Below, piece by piece: positions 40,958-48,474 of a stretch of 64,000 bases of DNA; within the stretch, counting starts at the first letter, position 1, and the number at the start of each line of letters is the position of its first letter. The stretch comes from Noviherbaspirillum cavernae (GTDB taxonomy: Bacteria; Pseudomonadota; Gammaproteobacteria; Burkholderiales; Burkholderiaceae_D). Location of the stretch: the NCBI RefSeq assembly GCF_003590875.1, contig NZ_QYUN01000002.1:2046001-2110000 (forward strand), written 5' to 3'. Under the pieces are notes generated by a model that did not search any database, was not told the DNA's origin, and saw nothing but the letters and a program-made list of their open reading frames with translations. The translations under genes were made by a program, and so were the position numbers.

Positions 40958-42577
40958 ATGGAAAACACCAAAGTATACAGCTACTTACGATTCTCCGATC
41001 CAAAACAAGCTGCGGGAAGCAGCGCAGAACGCCAGTTGAAATACGCCGAAAAGTGGGCGACCGATCGCGGCCTTCCGCTCGACAGCGCCCTATCGCTGCG
41101 TGATGAGGGCCTATCCGCCTATCATCAAAAGCACGTCAAGCAAGGCGCTCTCGGCACGTTCCTTGCCGCGATCAGCGACGGGCGAATCCCGCCCGGTTCG
41201 GTCCTGGTCGTCGAAGGACTGGACCGCCTGTCCCGCGCCGAGCCGATTCAGGCACAGGCCCAGCTCGCGCAGATCATCAATGCCGGAATCACGGTCGTGA
41301 CGGCAAGCGACGGTCGCGAGTACAACCGCGAGCGTCTCAAGGCCCAGCCGATGGACCTTGTTTACAGCCTGCTGGTCATGATCCGCGCCCACGAGGAGTC
41401 CGACACCAAGAGCAAGCGCGTCAAAGCGGCCATCCGGCGCCTATGCGAGGCGTGGATTGCAGGCACCTATCGCGGCATCATCCGCAATGGCAGGGATCCG
41501 CATTGGGCCCGATGGAACGGCAAGGCGTTCGAGCTGGTGCTCGAGCGGGCTGAAGCGGTCAAGGTTGCCCTGCAGCTGTTCAAGACAGGATATGGCGGCA
41601 CGCGTCTGGTAAAGGCATTGGACGAGCGCGGACTCCGTGTGTTCGATACCGGCAATTACTCGGCGTCACTCTACAAATTGTTCAAGCGGCCGGACCTCGC
41701 CGGCATCAAGGTGCTTGAACTCGATGGCGAGGAATACCGTCTGCACAACTATTACCCGCGGCTGATCGACGACACCGAGTTAGCCGAGCTTCAATCAATG
41801 AATGCGACCCGGAAGCGTCGCAAAGGCAAGGGAGAAATTCCCGGCATCATCACCGGCTTGTCGACTCTTTACTGCGGCTACTGCGGATCAGCCGTCGTCG
41901 GTCAAAACCTGATGGGGCGTGCGAAAAAGCCGGACGGAACCCTGCAGGACGGTCACCGTCGGCTAATCTGCTGCGGGCACTCGATAGGCGGCCGTTGCTC
42001 CATACCCGGCAGCTGCAGCGTGGTCCCAGTTGAGAAGGCAATCCTGAGCTACTGCTCGGATCAGTTCAATCTGTCGCGGTTGATGGGCAACGACGACCGG
42101 GCGCAGACTCTCCACGTCGAATTGATCGCAGCTCGCGGGCGGATCGTGGATCTCGAGCGCCAACTCGCCCGCGTCACCGAAGCACTGCTCGCAGATGAAG
42201 GAGGCGCTACGCCGCTTGTCTTCGTGCGCAAGGCACGCGAACTTGAGGGCGCGATCGCGCAGACCCGTTCCGAAGAAAACCGCATCGAGGTTGAAGTCCG
42301 TCGCGCAAGTCAGCGCCACATGCCAGACGTGGCGCAAGCGTGGGCGGAGCTGGTCGATGGCACCCTTGCGCTCGATTACGACAGCCGCATGCGCGCGCGG
42401 CAGCTCGTCGAGGACACGTTCGAGCGAATCGTAATCTACCAGCGAGGCATGACACCGGGCGATACGGACGTGAGGCCGATTGATCTGCTGCTAATTGCCA
42501 AGGGCGGCCGTCCACGCGCGCTGCGGATCAACCGCAGGACGGGAGCATGGATTGCCGGCGAGGAGGGAGGGATATAG
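40958..42577 (+). CDS. Large serine recombinase (prophage integrase)
   Basis: The 539-residue protein has the resolvase catalytic domain at the N-terminus with the nucleophilic serine in [12 protein letters not shown] (Ser13), the motif [15 protein letters not shown], the recombinase DNA-binding domain (about residues 150-290), a zinc-ribbon with cysteines in [11 protein letters not shown] and [13 protein letters not shown], and a coiled coil (about residues 385-460) that controls directionality in the family. It should catalyse site-specific integration between short attP and attB sites. The ATG at 40958 is chosen because [12 protein letters not shown] starts at the catalytic domain; an 18-codon extension into rimO is possible. 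The ribosome-binding site is weak. Confidence 0.9.
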   Translation: MENTKVYSYLRFSDPKQAAGSSAERQLKYAEKWATDRGLPLDSALSLRDEGLSAYHQKHVKQGALGTFLAAISDGRIPPGSVLVVEGLDRLSRAEPIQAQAQLAQIINAGITVVTASDGREYNRERLKAQPMDLVYSLLVMIRAHEESDTKSKRVKAAIRRLCEAWIAGTYRGIIRNGRDPHWARWNGKAFELVLERAEAVKVALQLFKTGYGGTRLVKALDERGLRVFDTGNYSASLYKLFKRPDLAGIKVLELDGEEYRLHNYYPRLIDDTELAELQSMNATRKRRKGKGEIPGIITGLSTLYCGYCGSAVVGQNLMGRAKKPDGTLQDGHRRLICCGHSIGGRCSIPGSCSVVPVEKAILSYCSDQFNLSRLMGNDDRAQTLHVELIAARGRIVDLERQLARVTEALLADEGGATPLVFVRKARELEGAIAQTRSEENRIEVEVRRASQRHMPDVAQAWAELVDGTLALDYDSRMRARQLVEDTFERIVIYQRGMTPGDTDVRPIDLLLIAKGGRPRALRINRRTGAWIAGEEGGI

Positions 42578-42598
42578 CTGGCGACGATTGTCGCCAGC
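42577..42598. terminator. Perfect hairpin at the recombinase stop codon
   Basis: GCTGGCGAC-GATT-GTCGCCAGC is a perfect 9-bp inverted repeat with a 4-nt loop that begins on the last base of the recombinase stop codon, in the 39-bp gap between the convergent recombinase and umuC ends. The following CTCCTTT is a poor T run, so it may be an mRNA 3'-end hairpin or an inefficient terminator serving both directions. Confidence 0.5.
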
Positions 42599-42616
42599 CT
42601 CCTTTGCTGGTCGCGC

Positions 42617-43891
42617 TCAGGATCTCGCATGAGGCAGCTCATCCCAATGCGTTGTATATCTCGGCGTTCGGCTCTCGAACCGCGCTGCCCATCGCTGTTG
42701 AATGCCGGCTGATCCCAAAGAAACGGTGTTGCGTCCGTATTCCCGGTTGAGCAAGTCCATGGTCTGCATCAGCTTATCTGACCGCGGATTCTCTTCCCGG
42801 AAAAGCAATTGCTGCCGAACCGCCGCCGGCGTCAAATCCAGCAGCATCACGCCGGCCTTCTTGTACAGATATCCGGGCCGGTAAATACTCTTGAGACCAT
42901 GCAACACCGCAGCCACCAGCCGGCGGGAATCGCTGCTGGCTTCGGTCAGCGGCACGGTCACCCCATTGCTGTATTGCGCATCCTGCTCCCGAAAGCGATT
43001 GGTGTGGATGAAGACGTGCACCGCGCTGCACATCGAATGCTGCCGGCGCAATTTCTCGGCGGCGCGCAGCATGTACGACGTGACGGATTCCCTCAGCTCG
43101 TCATAGGTCACCACTGGTGCGCCGAAGGAACGGGATGCAATGATCTGCTGATTGGCTGGCGCGACCTCGTCCAGCTCCAGGCAGGACATGCCCTGCAGCT
43201 CGTTGACGGTCCTTTCCATCACCACGCCGAAGTGCAGCCGGATCTGCTTCGGGCAGGCTTGCCGAAGTTGCTGGACGTTTTCGATGCCCATGCTCCGCAA
43301 CCGCGCCGAAATCTGGCGGCCGACGCCCCACACTTCGCCGATGTCCAACGATGCGAAATACTCCGCCTGCTGCATTTCGGTCAATGACGTCAAATCGCAC
43401 ACACCGTCAAATTCCGGCCGCTTTTTCGCCAGATGGTTCGCCAGCTTGGCCAAGGTCTTCGAGCCGGCACCGGTACCAACACACACAGGCAGGCCCGTCC
43501 ATATCCTGATCTTCTGACGGATCGCCTGCCCCATCTCGCCATACGACTTCCAGACCCCGATCAGGCCGTCGATCTGCAGGAAGCTCTCGTCGATCGAATA
43601 GACCTCAATGTTCGGCGAAAAGTCACGCAGGATCGTCATCACGCGGTTCGACATATCGCCGTAAAGGCAATAATTGGACGACAGCGCGATGATGCCGTGT
43701 TGGCGCGCAAGGTCTTTCAACTGGAACCATGGTGCGCCCATCTGGACACCGAGTGCCTTGACCTCGTTCGAGCGGGCGACGCAGCAGCCGTCGTTATTGC
43801 TTAAAACCACAACCGGCTTTCCTTCCAGCTTTGGATTGAATACCCGCTCGCAGGACACGTAAAAATTGTTGCAATCGACCAGCGCGAACAC
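42617..43891 (-). CDS. umuC: UmuC-like Y-family DNA polymerase (Pol V catalytic subunit)
   Basis: The 424-residue protein (E. coli UmuC has 422) carries the Y-family motifs [19 protein letters not shown] with the first catalytic aspartate, [15 protein letters not shown], and [12 protein letters not shown] with the catalytic DE pair. A QQLLF stretch near residue 374 resembles the beta-clamp binding motif. With UmuD' it would form a translesion polymerase and mutator under SOS. The start is GTG at 43891, one base after the umuD stop, with GAGGTG as ribosome-binding site. Its place between integrase and lysis genes marks it as phage cargo. Confidence 0.93.
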   Translation of the reverse strand: MFALVDCNNFYVSCERVFNPKLEGKPVVVLSNNDGCCVARSNEVKALGVQMGAPWFQLKDLARQHGIIALSSNYCLYGDMSNRVMTILRDFSPNIEVYSIDESFLQIDGLIGVWKSYGEMGQAIRQKIRIWTGLPVCVGTGAGSKTLAKLANHLAKKRPEFDGVCDLTSLTEMQQAEYFASLDIGEVWGVGRQISARLRSMGIENVQQLRQACPKQIRLHFGVVMERTVNELQGMSCLELDEVAPANQQIIASRSFGAPVVTYDELRESVTSYMLRAAEKLRRQHSMCSAVHVFIHTNRFREQDAQYSNGVTVPLTEASSDSRRLVAAVLHGLKSIYRPGYLYKKAGVMLLDLTPAAVRQQLLFREENPRSDKLMQTMDLLNREYGRNTVSLGSAGIQQRWAARFESRTPRYTTHWDELPHARS

Positions 43892-43892
43892 G

Positions 43893-44354
43893 CTACACCT
43901 CGAACCGGCGAACCGTACCGATAGCCACACCCCACACCACCAACTCCTGCCCTTCACAGAGACGAATCGGCTCGTAGTCGGGGTTTTCCGGCCGGAGCTC
44001 GATGACACCGGCACGGCGATACAGGCGCTTGACCGTGAAATCGCCGTCGATGGACGCCACGACGATATGATGATGCTTCGGTTTGATGGATCGGTCGGCC
44101 GCCAGAATGTCGTTGTCGAGGATGCCGGCGTTTCTCATCGAATGGCCACGCACGCGAAAGAAGAATGTCGCGGTCCGATTGCGGACCAGGTACTCATTGA
44201 GATCGAGGGCCGCTTCCAGATATTCTTCCGCCGGAGACGGGAAGCCTGCCTGGATACGCTGCGCGAAAAACGGCAGTGCGCAAGGTGGCGGCATGTCGGC
44301 GACCGTAATGAACGGATGCGGCAAGGATTCGTCTTTTGTTTGATGTTTGCTCAT
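43893..44354 (-). CDS. umuD: UmuD-like SOS mutagenesis protein (self-cleaving)
   Basis: A 153-residue LexA/UmuD-family (S24) protein. The auto-cleavage site is Ala36-Gly37 in [16 protein letters not shown], the catalytic serine is Ser72 in [10 protein letters not shown], and the lysine is Lys109 in [10 protein letters not shown]; the spacings equal those in E. coli UmuD with a 12-residue longer N-terminus. There is no DNA-binding domain, so it is not a repressor. RecA-stimulated cleavage should give UmuD', the partner of UmuC. The ATG at 44354 lies directly behind the LexA box; no ribosome-binding site is obvious in the very short leader. Confidence 0.93.
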   Translation of the reverse strand: MSKHQTKDESLPHPFITVADMPPPCALPFFAQRIQAGFPSPAEEYLEAALDLNEYLVRNRTATFFFRVRGHSMRNAGILDNDILAADRSIKPKHHHIVVASIDGDFTVKRLYRRAGVIELRPENPDYEPIRLCEGQELVVWGVAIGTVRRFEV

Positions 44355-44361
44355 GGATATA

Positions 44362-44405
44362 TACTGTATATAAATACAGTATATTTGGCAAGCCATGATG
44401 GTCAA
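44362..44405 (-). promoter_or_regulatory. umuDC promoter with LexA (SOS) box
   Basis: On the minus strand, -35 TTGACC (44405-44400), a 16-bp spacer and -10 TATACT (44383-44378) form a near-consensus promoter. The 20-bp site TACTGTATTTATATACAGTA (44381-44362) overlaps the -10 box and start point; it has the CTGT-N8-ACAG core and differs from a perfect E. coli-type SOS box palindrome at one position. It ends 7 bp before the umuD ATG. LexA would block this promoter until DNA damage. Confidence 0.9.
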
Positions 44406-44426
44406 GATCAATTCATCGTGTTCAAA

Positions 44427-44840
44427 CTACCGTACATCGATCACCAATTCTTTTCCGAGCGCACGAAGCGCCTGCTCGATCGTATCGATCTTGGTCGCGT
44501 GATCAAGGTTAAGCAATCGGTTCACGTCCTGCGGGCTCGTATCGAGCATGCGTGCCAGTTCTGTCGGCTTTACCTTCTGCGACAGCATTTCATTGAGCAG
44601 CAAGACCTTTGCCGACATGCTGGCCGGCAAATCGACCGCTTGCTGGCCGCGCTTGATTTTGCTCGGCAATGGTACCGGCCGCCCGTCTTCGAAGTAAAAC
44701 TCCATCGCGGTAGCAAGCGCATCCTTTGCCATCTCCAGCGCCTCCTCTTCGGTAGCGCCGGAGGTCAACGCCTCCGGAATATCTGGAAAGGCTGCCATAA
44801 AACCATCGCCGTCTGGCGTCAAAACTACCGGGTAACGCAT
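44427..44840 (-). CDS. hicB: HicB-family antitoxin
   Basis: The 137-residue protein has the HicB N-terminal partial RNase-H-like fold (MRYPVVLTPDGDGFMAAFPD, then SGATEEEALEMAKDALATAM) and a C-terminal helix-turn-helix domain (KPTELARMLDTSPQDVNRLL). It should neutralise HicA and repress the operon. It follows hicA by 73 bp, longer than usual, and has a GGGAGA ribosome-binding site. Two GTGAACAA direct repeats (44858-44865 and 44873-44880) and a hairpin lie in that gap, so an additional promoter or control point for the antitoxin is possible. Confidence 0.9.
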   Translation of the reverse strand: MRYPVVLTPDGDGFMAAFPDIPEALTSGATEEEALEMAKDALATAMEFYFEDGRPVPLPSKIKRGQQAVDLPASMSAKVLLLNEMLSQKVKPTELARMLDTSPQDVNRLLNLDHATKIDTIEQALRALGKELVIDVR

Positions 44841-44893
44841 CGTGTATCTCCCATGTGGTGAACAAAGATGCCGTGAACAATCGCGAGTTTGGA

Positions 44894-44909
44894 AGCCCCT
44901 TGCGGGGCT
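44894..44909. promoter_or_regulatory. Hairpin between hicA and hicB
   Basis: AGCCCC-TTGC-GGGGCT is a perfect 6-bp stem, extended by mismatched flanks, immediately after the hicA stop codon. It lacks a T run on either strand. It could cause partial termination or protect the hicA message end, changing the toxin/antitoxin ratio. Confidence 0.35.
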
Positions 44910-44913
44910 CCCT

Positions 44914-45090
44914 TCATTTCAATCCTAGCTGCCTCAAGATTGCCTGCCTCAGTCCTTCACCGATTTCATGGCTCGGGTGCCGTGGCAGTGTGGTTTGCTT
45001 CCCGTTCAGGTAGACCTTCAAGTGTCTGCTTCCATCCTTGAATGTCGCCCCTTGGTCAGCGAGCCACCTTTTGAACTCGCTTTGTTTCAC
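44914..45090 (-). CDS. hicA: HicA-family mRNA interferase toxin
   Basis: A 58-residue toxin with the double-stranded RNA-binding-like fold of HicA: KQSEFKRWLADQGATF, then GSRHLKVYLNGKQTTLPRHP, where the histidine after SR is the expected catalytic residue, and the end HEIGEGLRQAILRQLGLK. HicA cleaves mRNA when HicB is lost, stabilising the element or aborting infection. The start is GTG at 45090 with GGGAGGT upstream; the frame is open further up to an ATG inside the operator region, which is unlikely to be used. Confidence 0.9.
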   Translation of the reverse strand: MKQSEFKRWLADQGATFKDGSRHLKVYLNGKQTTLPRHPSHEIGEGLRQAILRQLGLK

Positions 45091-45121
45091 CGCACCTCCC
45101 TTATTCGTTGAACATGGAGAA

Positions 45122-45175
45122 ACTATAAACATTTTTGTTTATATACGCAAGAGATTTTTTAAACATTTTTGTTTA
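45122..45175 (-). promoter_or_regulatory. hicA promoter with two palindromic operators
   Basis: On the minus strand, -35 TTGCGT (45150-45145), 17 bp and -10 TATAGT (45127-45122) point at hicA. A palindrome TATAAACA-TTTT-TGTTTATA (45124-45143) lies between and over the -10 box, and a second copy, TAAACA-TTTT-TGTTTA (45160-45175), lies upstream of the -35, with centres 34 bp apart. The HicB helix-turn-helix domain is the likely ligand, giving autoregulation. The upstream copy starts 4 bp from the Rz stop codon. Confidence 0.7.
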
Positions 45176-45178
45176 TTT

Positions 45179-45625
45179 TTATAAGGTGCCTTTTACCGCG
45201 TTGTATTTGTCGATACAGGCGTTGAGGTCGCGCACCGCGTCGTCAGCCTCTCCGATGATGCCGACAATTCGGTCAGCAGCCGCTGGCAAAAGTTCGGCGC
45301 GCGCTTCTGAATTCCCAGCTCCGGAAGTTCCGGTCTGACAGGCAGCGACGGCGAGGGACAGCCGCTCAGTGCCATTGCGCATATCAGCGCGCAAACTAGC
45401 GATCGTAGCGTTTGCATTTTCCTTTTCCTTTTGACTGTTGACCGTGATGGCATCGAACGCGCGACGCGTCTCGCGTGCCAGGTCTGCCGCCGCTTCGACT
45501 CGTTCGCGATCCGCCGCCGCCCATTGCGCTCGCACGCTGTCGCCACCCATCTTGAAAATGAACAGCGCGGCGGCGATGAAGGCAGCGGCGCGGATGAATC
45601 CGATGTACGGCGCAAGCGCGTTCAT
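45179..45625 (-). CDS. Rz-like spanin, inner-membrane subunit
   Basis: The 148-residue protein has one N-terminal membrane segment (IGFIRAAAFIAAALFIF) and a long periplasmic helix rich in Ala, Arg and Glu, the architecture of i-spanins, which with the outer-membrane lipoprotein disrupt the outer membrane in the last lysis step. It overlaps the lysozyme gene by 4 bp and contains the Rz1-like gene in another frame, the classical Rz/Rz1 layout. It is the last lysis gene before the hicA operators. Confidence 0.8.
   Translation of the reverse strand: MNALAPYIGFIRAAAFIAAALFIFKMGGDSVRAQWAAADRERVEAAADLARETRRAFDAITVNSQKEKENANATIASLRADMRNGTERLSLAVAACQTGTSGAGNSEARAELLPAAADRIVGIIGEADDAVRDLNACIDKYNAVKGTL
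45193..45417 (-). CDS. Rz1-like spanin lipoprotein, nested inside Rz
   Basis: A 74-residue product encoded in a different frame entirely within the Rz gene. It starts at 45417 with a purine-rich ribosome-binding site (AAGGAAAAGGAAA) and has a lipoprotein signal ending in the lipobox ALSGC (Cys20), followed by a proline-rich segment PSPSLPVRPELPELG, the hallmarks of o-spanins. The mature lipoprotein would be anchored in the outer membrane and pair with the Rz C-terminus to bridge the periplasm. Confidence 0.75.
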   Translation of the reverse strand: MQTLRSLVCALICAMALSGCPSPSLPVRPELPELGIQKRAPNFCQRLLTELSASSERLTTRCATSTPVSTNTTR

Positions 45626-46044
45626 CCCTCCTCCATCATCTTCGCCAGCCGTTCGGCACGTGCACCGACCTGATTGGCCCACGACGAATCCCGCATGCCG
45701 CGTGCTGCGACCTTGTAGTCGCCGCGCTGCATTGCTGCCAGCGTGTTCCTGAAGCTCAACAGGCCGCGCTTCGAATTGCCGATGCCCATGTTGAAGCACA
45801 TGTTGGAGAGTACCTGTTGCCGCACATCGCTCATGCCACGCCACCACGGCAAGCAACGATCAAGATCGGCTTCCACCCGATCGATGTCCGCGCCAAGCAG
45901 CATCATGGCTTCGGACTTCGTGATACCGACATCATCGAGATTGCGCCCGACACCGATGGTGAGCCGTCCTGCGGTGCAGCGATAGGGCTTCAACCGGATG
46001 TCTTCATCGATCACCAATTGGTTTGCCAGTGCGTCACGATTCAT
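45622..46044 (-). CDS. Phage lysozyme (GH24 endolysin) with E-C-T triad
   Basis: A 140-residue muramidase related to T4 lysozyme. Glu14, Cys23 and Thr29 in VIDEDIRLKPYRCTAG and GRLTIGVG align with T4 Glu11, Asp20 and Thr26, so the aspartate is replaced by cysteine; this variant is known in some natural phage endolysins and is compatible with activity. No signal or anchor segment is present, so export depends on a holin. It overlaps the holin-like gene upstream and Rz downstream by 4 bp each. Confidence 0.9.
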   Translation of the reverse strand: MNRDALANQLVIDEDIRLKPYRCTAGRLTIGVGRNLDDVGITKSEAMMLLGADIDRVEADLDRCLPWWRGMSDVRQQVLSNMCFNMGIGNSKRGLLSFRNTLAAMQRGDYKVAARGMRDSSWANQVGARAERLAKMMEEG

Positions 46045-46418
46045 ATTGACTCCTTTGCTTCACGAACAATCTCGACGATGTCCTTGTCCTCTCGCTTGCG
46101 CAACGAGAGGGCCACGGCGCGCGTGATCCACCAGAATGGCGCGCCGACCAGCAGGTACACGGCGCTCGTATGCTGATCGGCATGCAAGCTTGGCAGGTAC
46201 AGCATGATCTGCTGCACGGCGACATCGCCGAAAAAGCACGACCCGATTCCGGCCGCTGCCAGCCGCACTACGAATTCCTGTTGACTGAAGCGACCGTCGG
46301 ACCTGAGCGGCGGCAGCACGAAGTACAGTAGCGCGGCACCGACCATGCCGAACACGGCTTTCAGTCCATAAAGTTTGATGATGGCGAATCCGGCCACGCT
46401 GGATGTTGGTTCAGTCAT
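46041..46418 (-). CDS. Holin-like membrane protein
   Basis: A 125-residue protein with three predicted membrane segments (about residues 21-38, 53-75 and 86-105) and a charged C-terminus (SLRKREDKDIVEIVREAKES), directly upstream of and overlapping the endolysin gene. Size, topology and position are those of a class I-like holin that would release the lysozyme. No sequence family is recognised, so the role rests on context. Confidence 0.65.
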   Translation of the reverse strand: MTEPTSSVAGFAIIKLYGLKAVFGMVGAALLYFVLPPLRSDGRFSQQEFVVRLAAAGIGSCFFGDVAVQQIMLYLPSLHADQHTSAVYLLVGAPFWWITRAVALSLRKREDKDIVEIVREAKESI

Positions 46419-46442
46419 GTGAGGTTCTATAGTGAGCGGAAG

Positions 46443-46463
46443 AAAAAACCCGCCGGAGCGGGT
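46443..46463 (-). terminator. Intrinsic terminator T4 in the late operon
   Basis: Read on the minus strand: ACCCGC, loop TCCG, GCGGGT, with a run of six T residues at the 3' side (46448-46443). It lies between the membrane-protein gene ending at 46484 and the holin-like gene, so it would cut off the lysis genes from late transcripts unless antitermination or a separate promoter exists. Confidence 0.75.
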
Positions 46464-46483
46464 TCAATGCGTTACTGCTGAAA

Positions 46484-46921
46484 TTACGGTCTAACGTGCA
46501 GGCCGCGAGGGTCGAACGGGTCGAGCATGACACGGGCGAACCATTCTGTAAGCGTGCGCCGCCAATCAGTTCTCGGTTCTGCGTGAGCGACGACCACATA
46601 ACAAATCCGCAGCCTGCCGTCCTCGCGCACGATGCGCAGGCCTTTGACTGCGCCGCCATACTTGTATCGCTCCATGCGCGCCGTCAGCAACGGTTCTCGC
46701 GGCAGGTCGAGGTATATCAGTGTCGCCCATGTCCAGTTAAACGCGAGATCGAGGAACAGGCCGGGATACAGCACCAGGTTCCCCAATACTGTTTCCACTT
46801 CTTTCGGCAGCCGCCCGTCGTCGCGAATATGCTGCAAGTGCATCACGGCGAGGTAATGCACCCACAGCAAATAGGTGTGCGCGAACACAGCGGCGGGGAT
46901 CCACGCAATCGCGGCGATCAT
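46484..46921 (-). CDS. Phage membrane protein of unknown function
   Basis: A 145-residue protein with hydrophobic stretches near the N-terminus (MIAAIAWIPAAVFAHTYLLW) and middle (VLYPGLFLDLAFNWTWATL), and a soluble C-terminus ending FARVMLDPFDPRGLHVRP. It overlaps the tail-fibre assembly gene by 4 bp. Position between fibre and lysis genes suggests a lysis accessory or superinfection function, but nothing in the sequence proves it. Confidence 0.6.
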   Translation of the reverse strand: MIAAIAWIPAAVFAHTYLLWVHYLAVMHLQHIRDDGRLPKEVETVLGNLVLYPGLFLDLAFNWTWATLIYLDLPREPLLTARMERYKYGGAVKGLRIVREDGRLRICYVVVAHAEPRTDWRRTLTEWFARVMLDPFDPRGLHVRP

Positions 46922-47562
46922 GCCAGCACCTCGATGAATGCGCTTTTGACGCTCGCCGGCGCGTCGTCGGCAATGGCGCGGTACTCATCCATAATGGCAG
47001 CGTACATTTCATCGTAGACAGTCGCCGCGAGAAATGCCGGTAATACTGTGATGTTGAGCAGCTTTTGCGCAGCGGCGTCGGATGCTTCGGCCGTCGCTGC
47101 GTCACCAGCGCGAGCAGCGCGGCTGGCGATTCCATTCAGCGCATCGAGAAGCGGGGCGCGATTGCGGCGAATCCCAACCAGCGCACGAGCGCGGGTTTGT
47201 TCGACGGTTTCCGGCGGGGGGAACACTGCGACCGGGTGGCCGCTCTCACTCGGTTGTATCGTCGCGCTAGGCTGACCGTCCGGTTGCACCCCCTGTGCCG
47301 CCATCAGGGCGCGATAGTTTTCGTCCTCCACTTCACGGGCATCGGACGGAATTTTGCATTCGGGATTCGGAACTTCAATCGTGCGCGGCACTGCGTCAGG
47401 ATCATCGATCATGTAACGGTCGAGGGTGAATCCCGTGTCGGGGTCGGTATCGACCTGCTCAATCTGCGGGCAAACCCACGAAGGATCGATGATGCGCAAT
47501 GTGCGCGTACCGTGAATGTCGTCATCATAGAAACCGCGCGTCGTCGGCGAGTAGTATTTCAT
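46918..47562 (-). CDS. Tail fibre assembly-like protein
   Basis: The 214-residue protein begins MKYYSPTTRGFYDDDIHG, the start typical of phage tail-fibre assembly (Tfa) or fibre-associated proteins, has a proline-rich middle and a helical C-terminus (QTRARALVGIRRNRAPLLDA). It follows the fibre gene by 12 bp, as Tfa genes do. Such proteins act as chaperones for fibre folding and may remain bound at the tip. Confidence 0.7.
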   Translation of the reverse strand: MKYYSPTTRGFYDDDIHGTRTLRIIDPSWVCPQIEQVDTDPDTGFTLDRYMIDDPDAVPRTIEVPNPECKIPSDAREVEDENYRALMAAQGVQPDGQPSATIQPSESGHPVAVFPPPETVEQTRARALVGIRRNRAPLLDALNGIASRAARAGDAATAEASDAAAQKLLNITVLPAFLAATVYDEMYAAIMDEYRAIADDAPASVKSAFIEVLA

Positions 47563-47574
47563 CTTGAATCCCTC

Positions 47575-48471
47575 TCAGTAGCCTATAGCCATCCAGTCGA
47601 TATTTGACGACGACGGAACACCGTTGTAGTCGTACACGTACACCGTTATTCCGACATTCGTCGGTCGATGCGCGGACACGATGTAGCCCGCGCTATGCGC
47701 GGAGCACGTCGCCGCTACACTGAATGTCGGAAATGCGATTGGAAAACCAACCGACTGGCCGCCCCCGCTAGTGATCGTTGCCGAACCGCATTGCAGGATC
47801 AGACCGCCCGGCAGCTTTTGATATCCGGGCGTGCTGAGAAGCGATGCGAATCCCGCGTCATATGGAAATGCGGCGCTACCCTCTGCATACCATGTGCTGC
47901 TACCGTTGCTCGTCAAGGTCAGGTTCTGGCCGGGCCTCACCAAGAGAGACGTCAGTGGCGAGTTAGCCGGGAATATGCTGTCTGTCCCGCCACGTTGAAT
48001 GGTGTGCGTGCCAGAGTTGATACTCTTGAAGCTGAACGTCGTGCCTGACGGAAGCGAGTTTGCGGCGGGCAACGTAAGCGTAAATGCGGAGCTGTTGTCG
48101 AGATAGATCAGCGCGCCCGCATCGGCGGCAGTCAGACTCCCGGTCGCATTCCTTGAACGCACAGATGCATATTGAAAACCTGCCGCCTTCAAAAATTCAG
48201 TCGTCGCCGGTCTCGTCGAGCTGTTGAACTGCGCAGGCGATTGGAAGACACCTGCAGACCGAAGCGCGGCAAGTAGCTGCGTCCGGTTCGCCGGGTCCAA
48301 TGCGATACCTGCCGCTTCGACGACACCTGCAATTTCTTCCTGCACGTGGTCGAACCACCCAGCTTCTAAATCAGTGGGCCAAATACCGCCAGCCGCATTT
48401 CCATCCGTAAATCCATGCCTCCCCGCGCCAAACTTGTCGACCACCTTTGTAGCCGTTGAAATTCGCCTCAT
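47575..48471 (-). CDS. Tail fibre protein (receptor-binding)
   Basis: A 298-residue protein with an N-terminal baseplate-attachment region (MRRISTATKVVDKFGAGRHG ... TDLEAGWFDHVQEEIAGVVE), a beta-rich, Ser/Thr/Gly-rich shaft and a C-terminal domain beginning GYQKLPGGLILQCGSATITS, the pattern of phage fibre tip domains related to the gp53-like group. It probably determines the host receptor. It is short for a fibre; the rest of the order (gp48-like gene upstream, assembly gene downstream) is as in Mu. Confidence 0.8.
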   Translation of the reverse strand: MRRISTATKVVDKFGAGRHGFTDGNAAGGIWPTDLEAGWFDHVQEEIAGVVEAAGIALDPANRTQLLAALRSAGVFQSPAQFNSSTRPATTEFLKAAGFQYASVRSRNATGSLTAADAGALIYLDNSSAFTLTLPAANSLPSGTTFSFKSINSGTHTIQRGGTDSIFPANSPLTSLLVRPGQNLTLTSNGSSTWYAEGSAAFPYDAGFASLLSTPGYQKLPGGLILQCGSATITSGGGQSVGFPIAFPTFSVAATCSAHSAGYIVSAHRPTNVGITVYVYDYNGVPSSSNIDWMAIGY

Positions 48472-48474
48472 GCG

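Noticed and set aside
40880..40960. tRNA gene as the prophage attachment site
   Set aside because: No cloverleaf-like sequence is present at the junction; serine integrases often use protein-coding targets.
43893..44354. Phage CI-like or LexA-like repressor
   Set aside because: The protein has the S24 peptidase catalytic pair but no N-terminal DNA-binding domain, and umuC follows directly, so UmuD is the better call.
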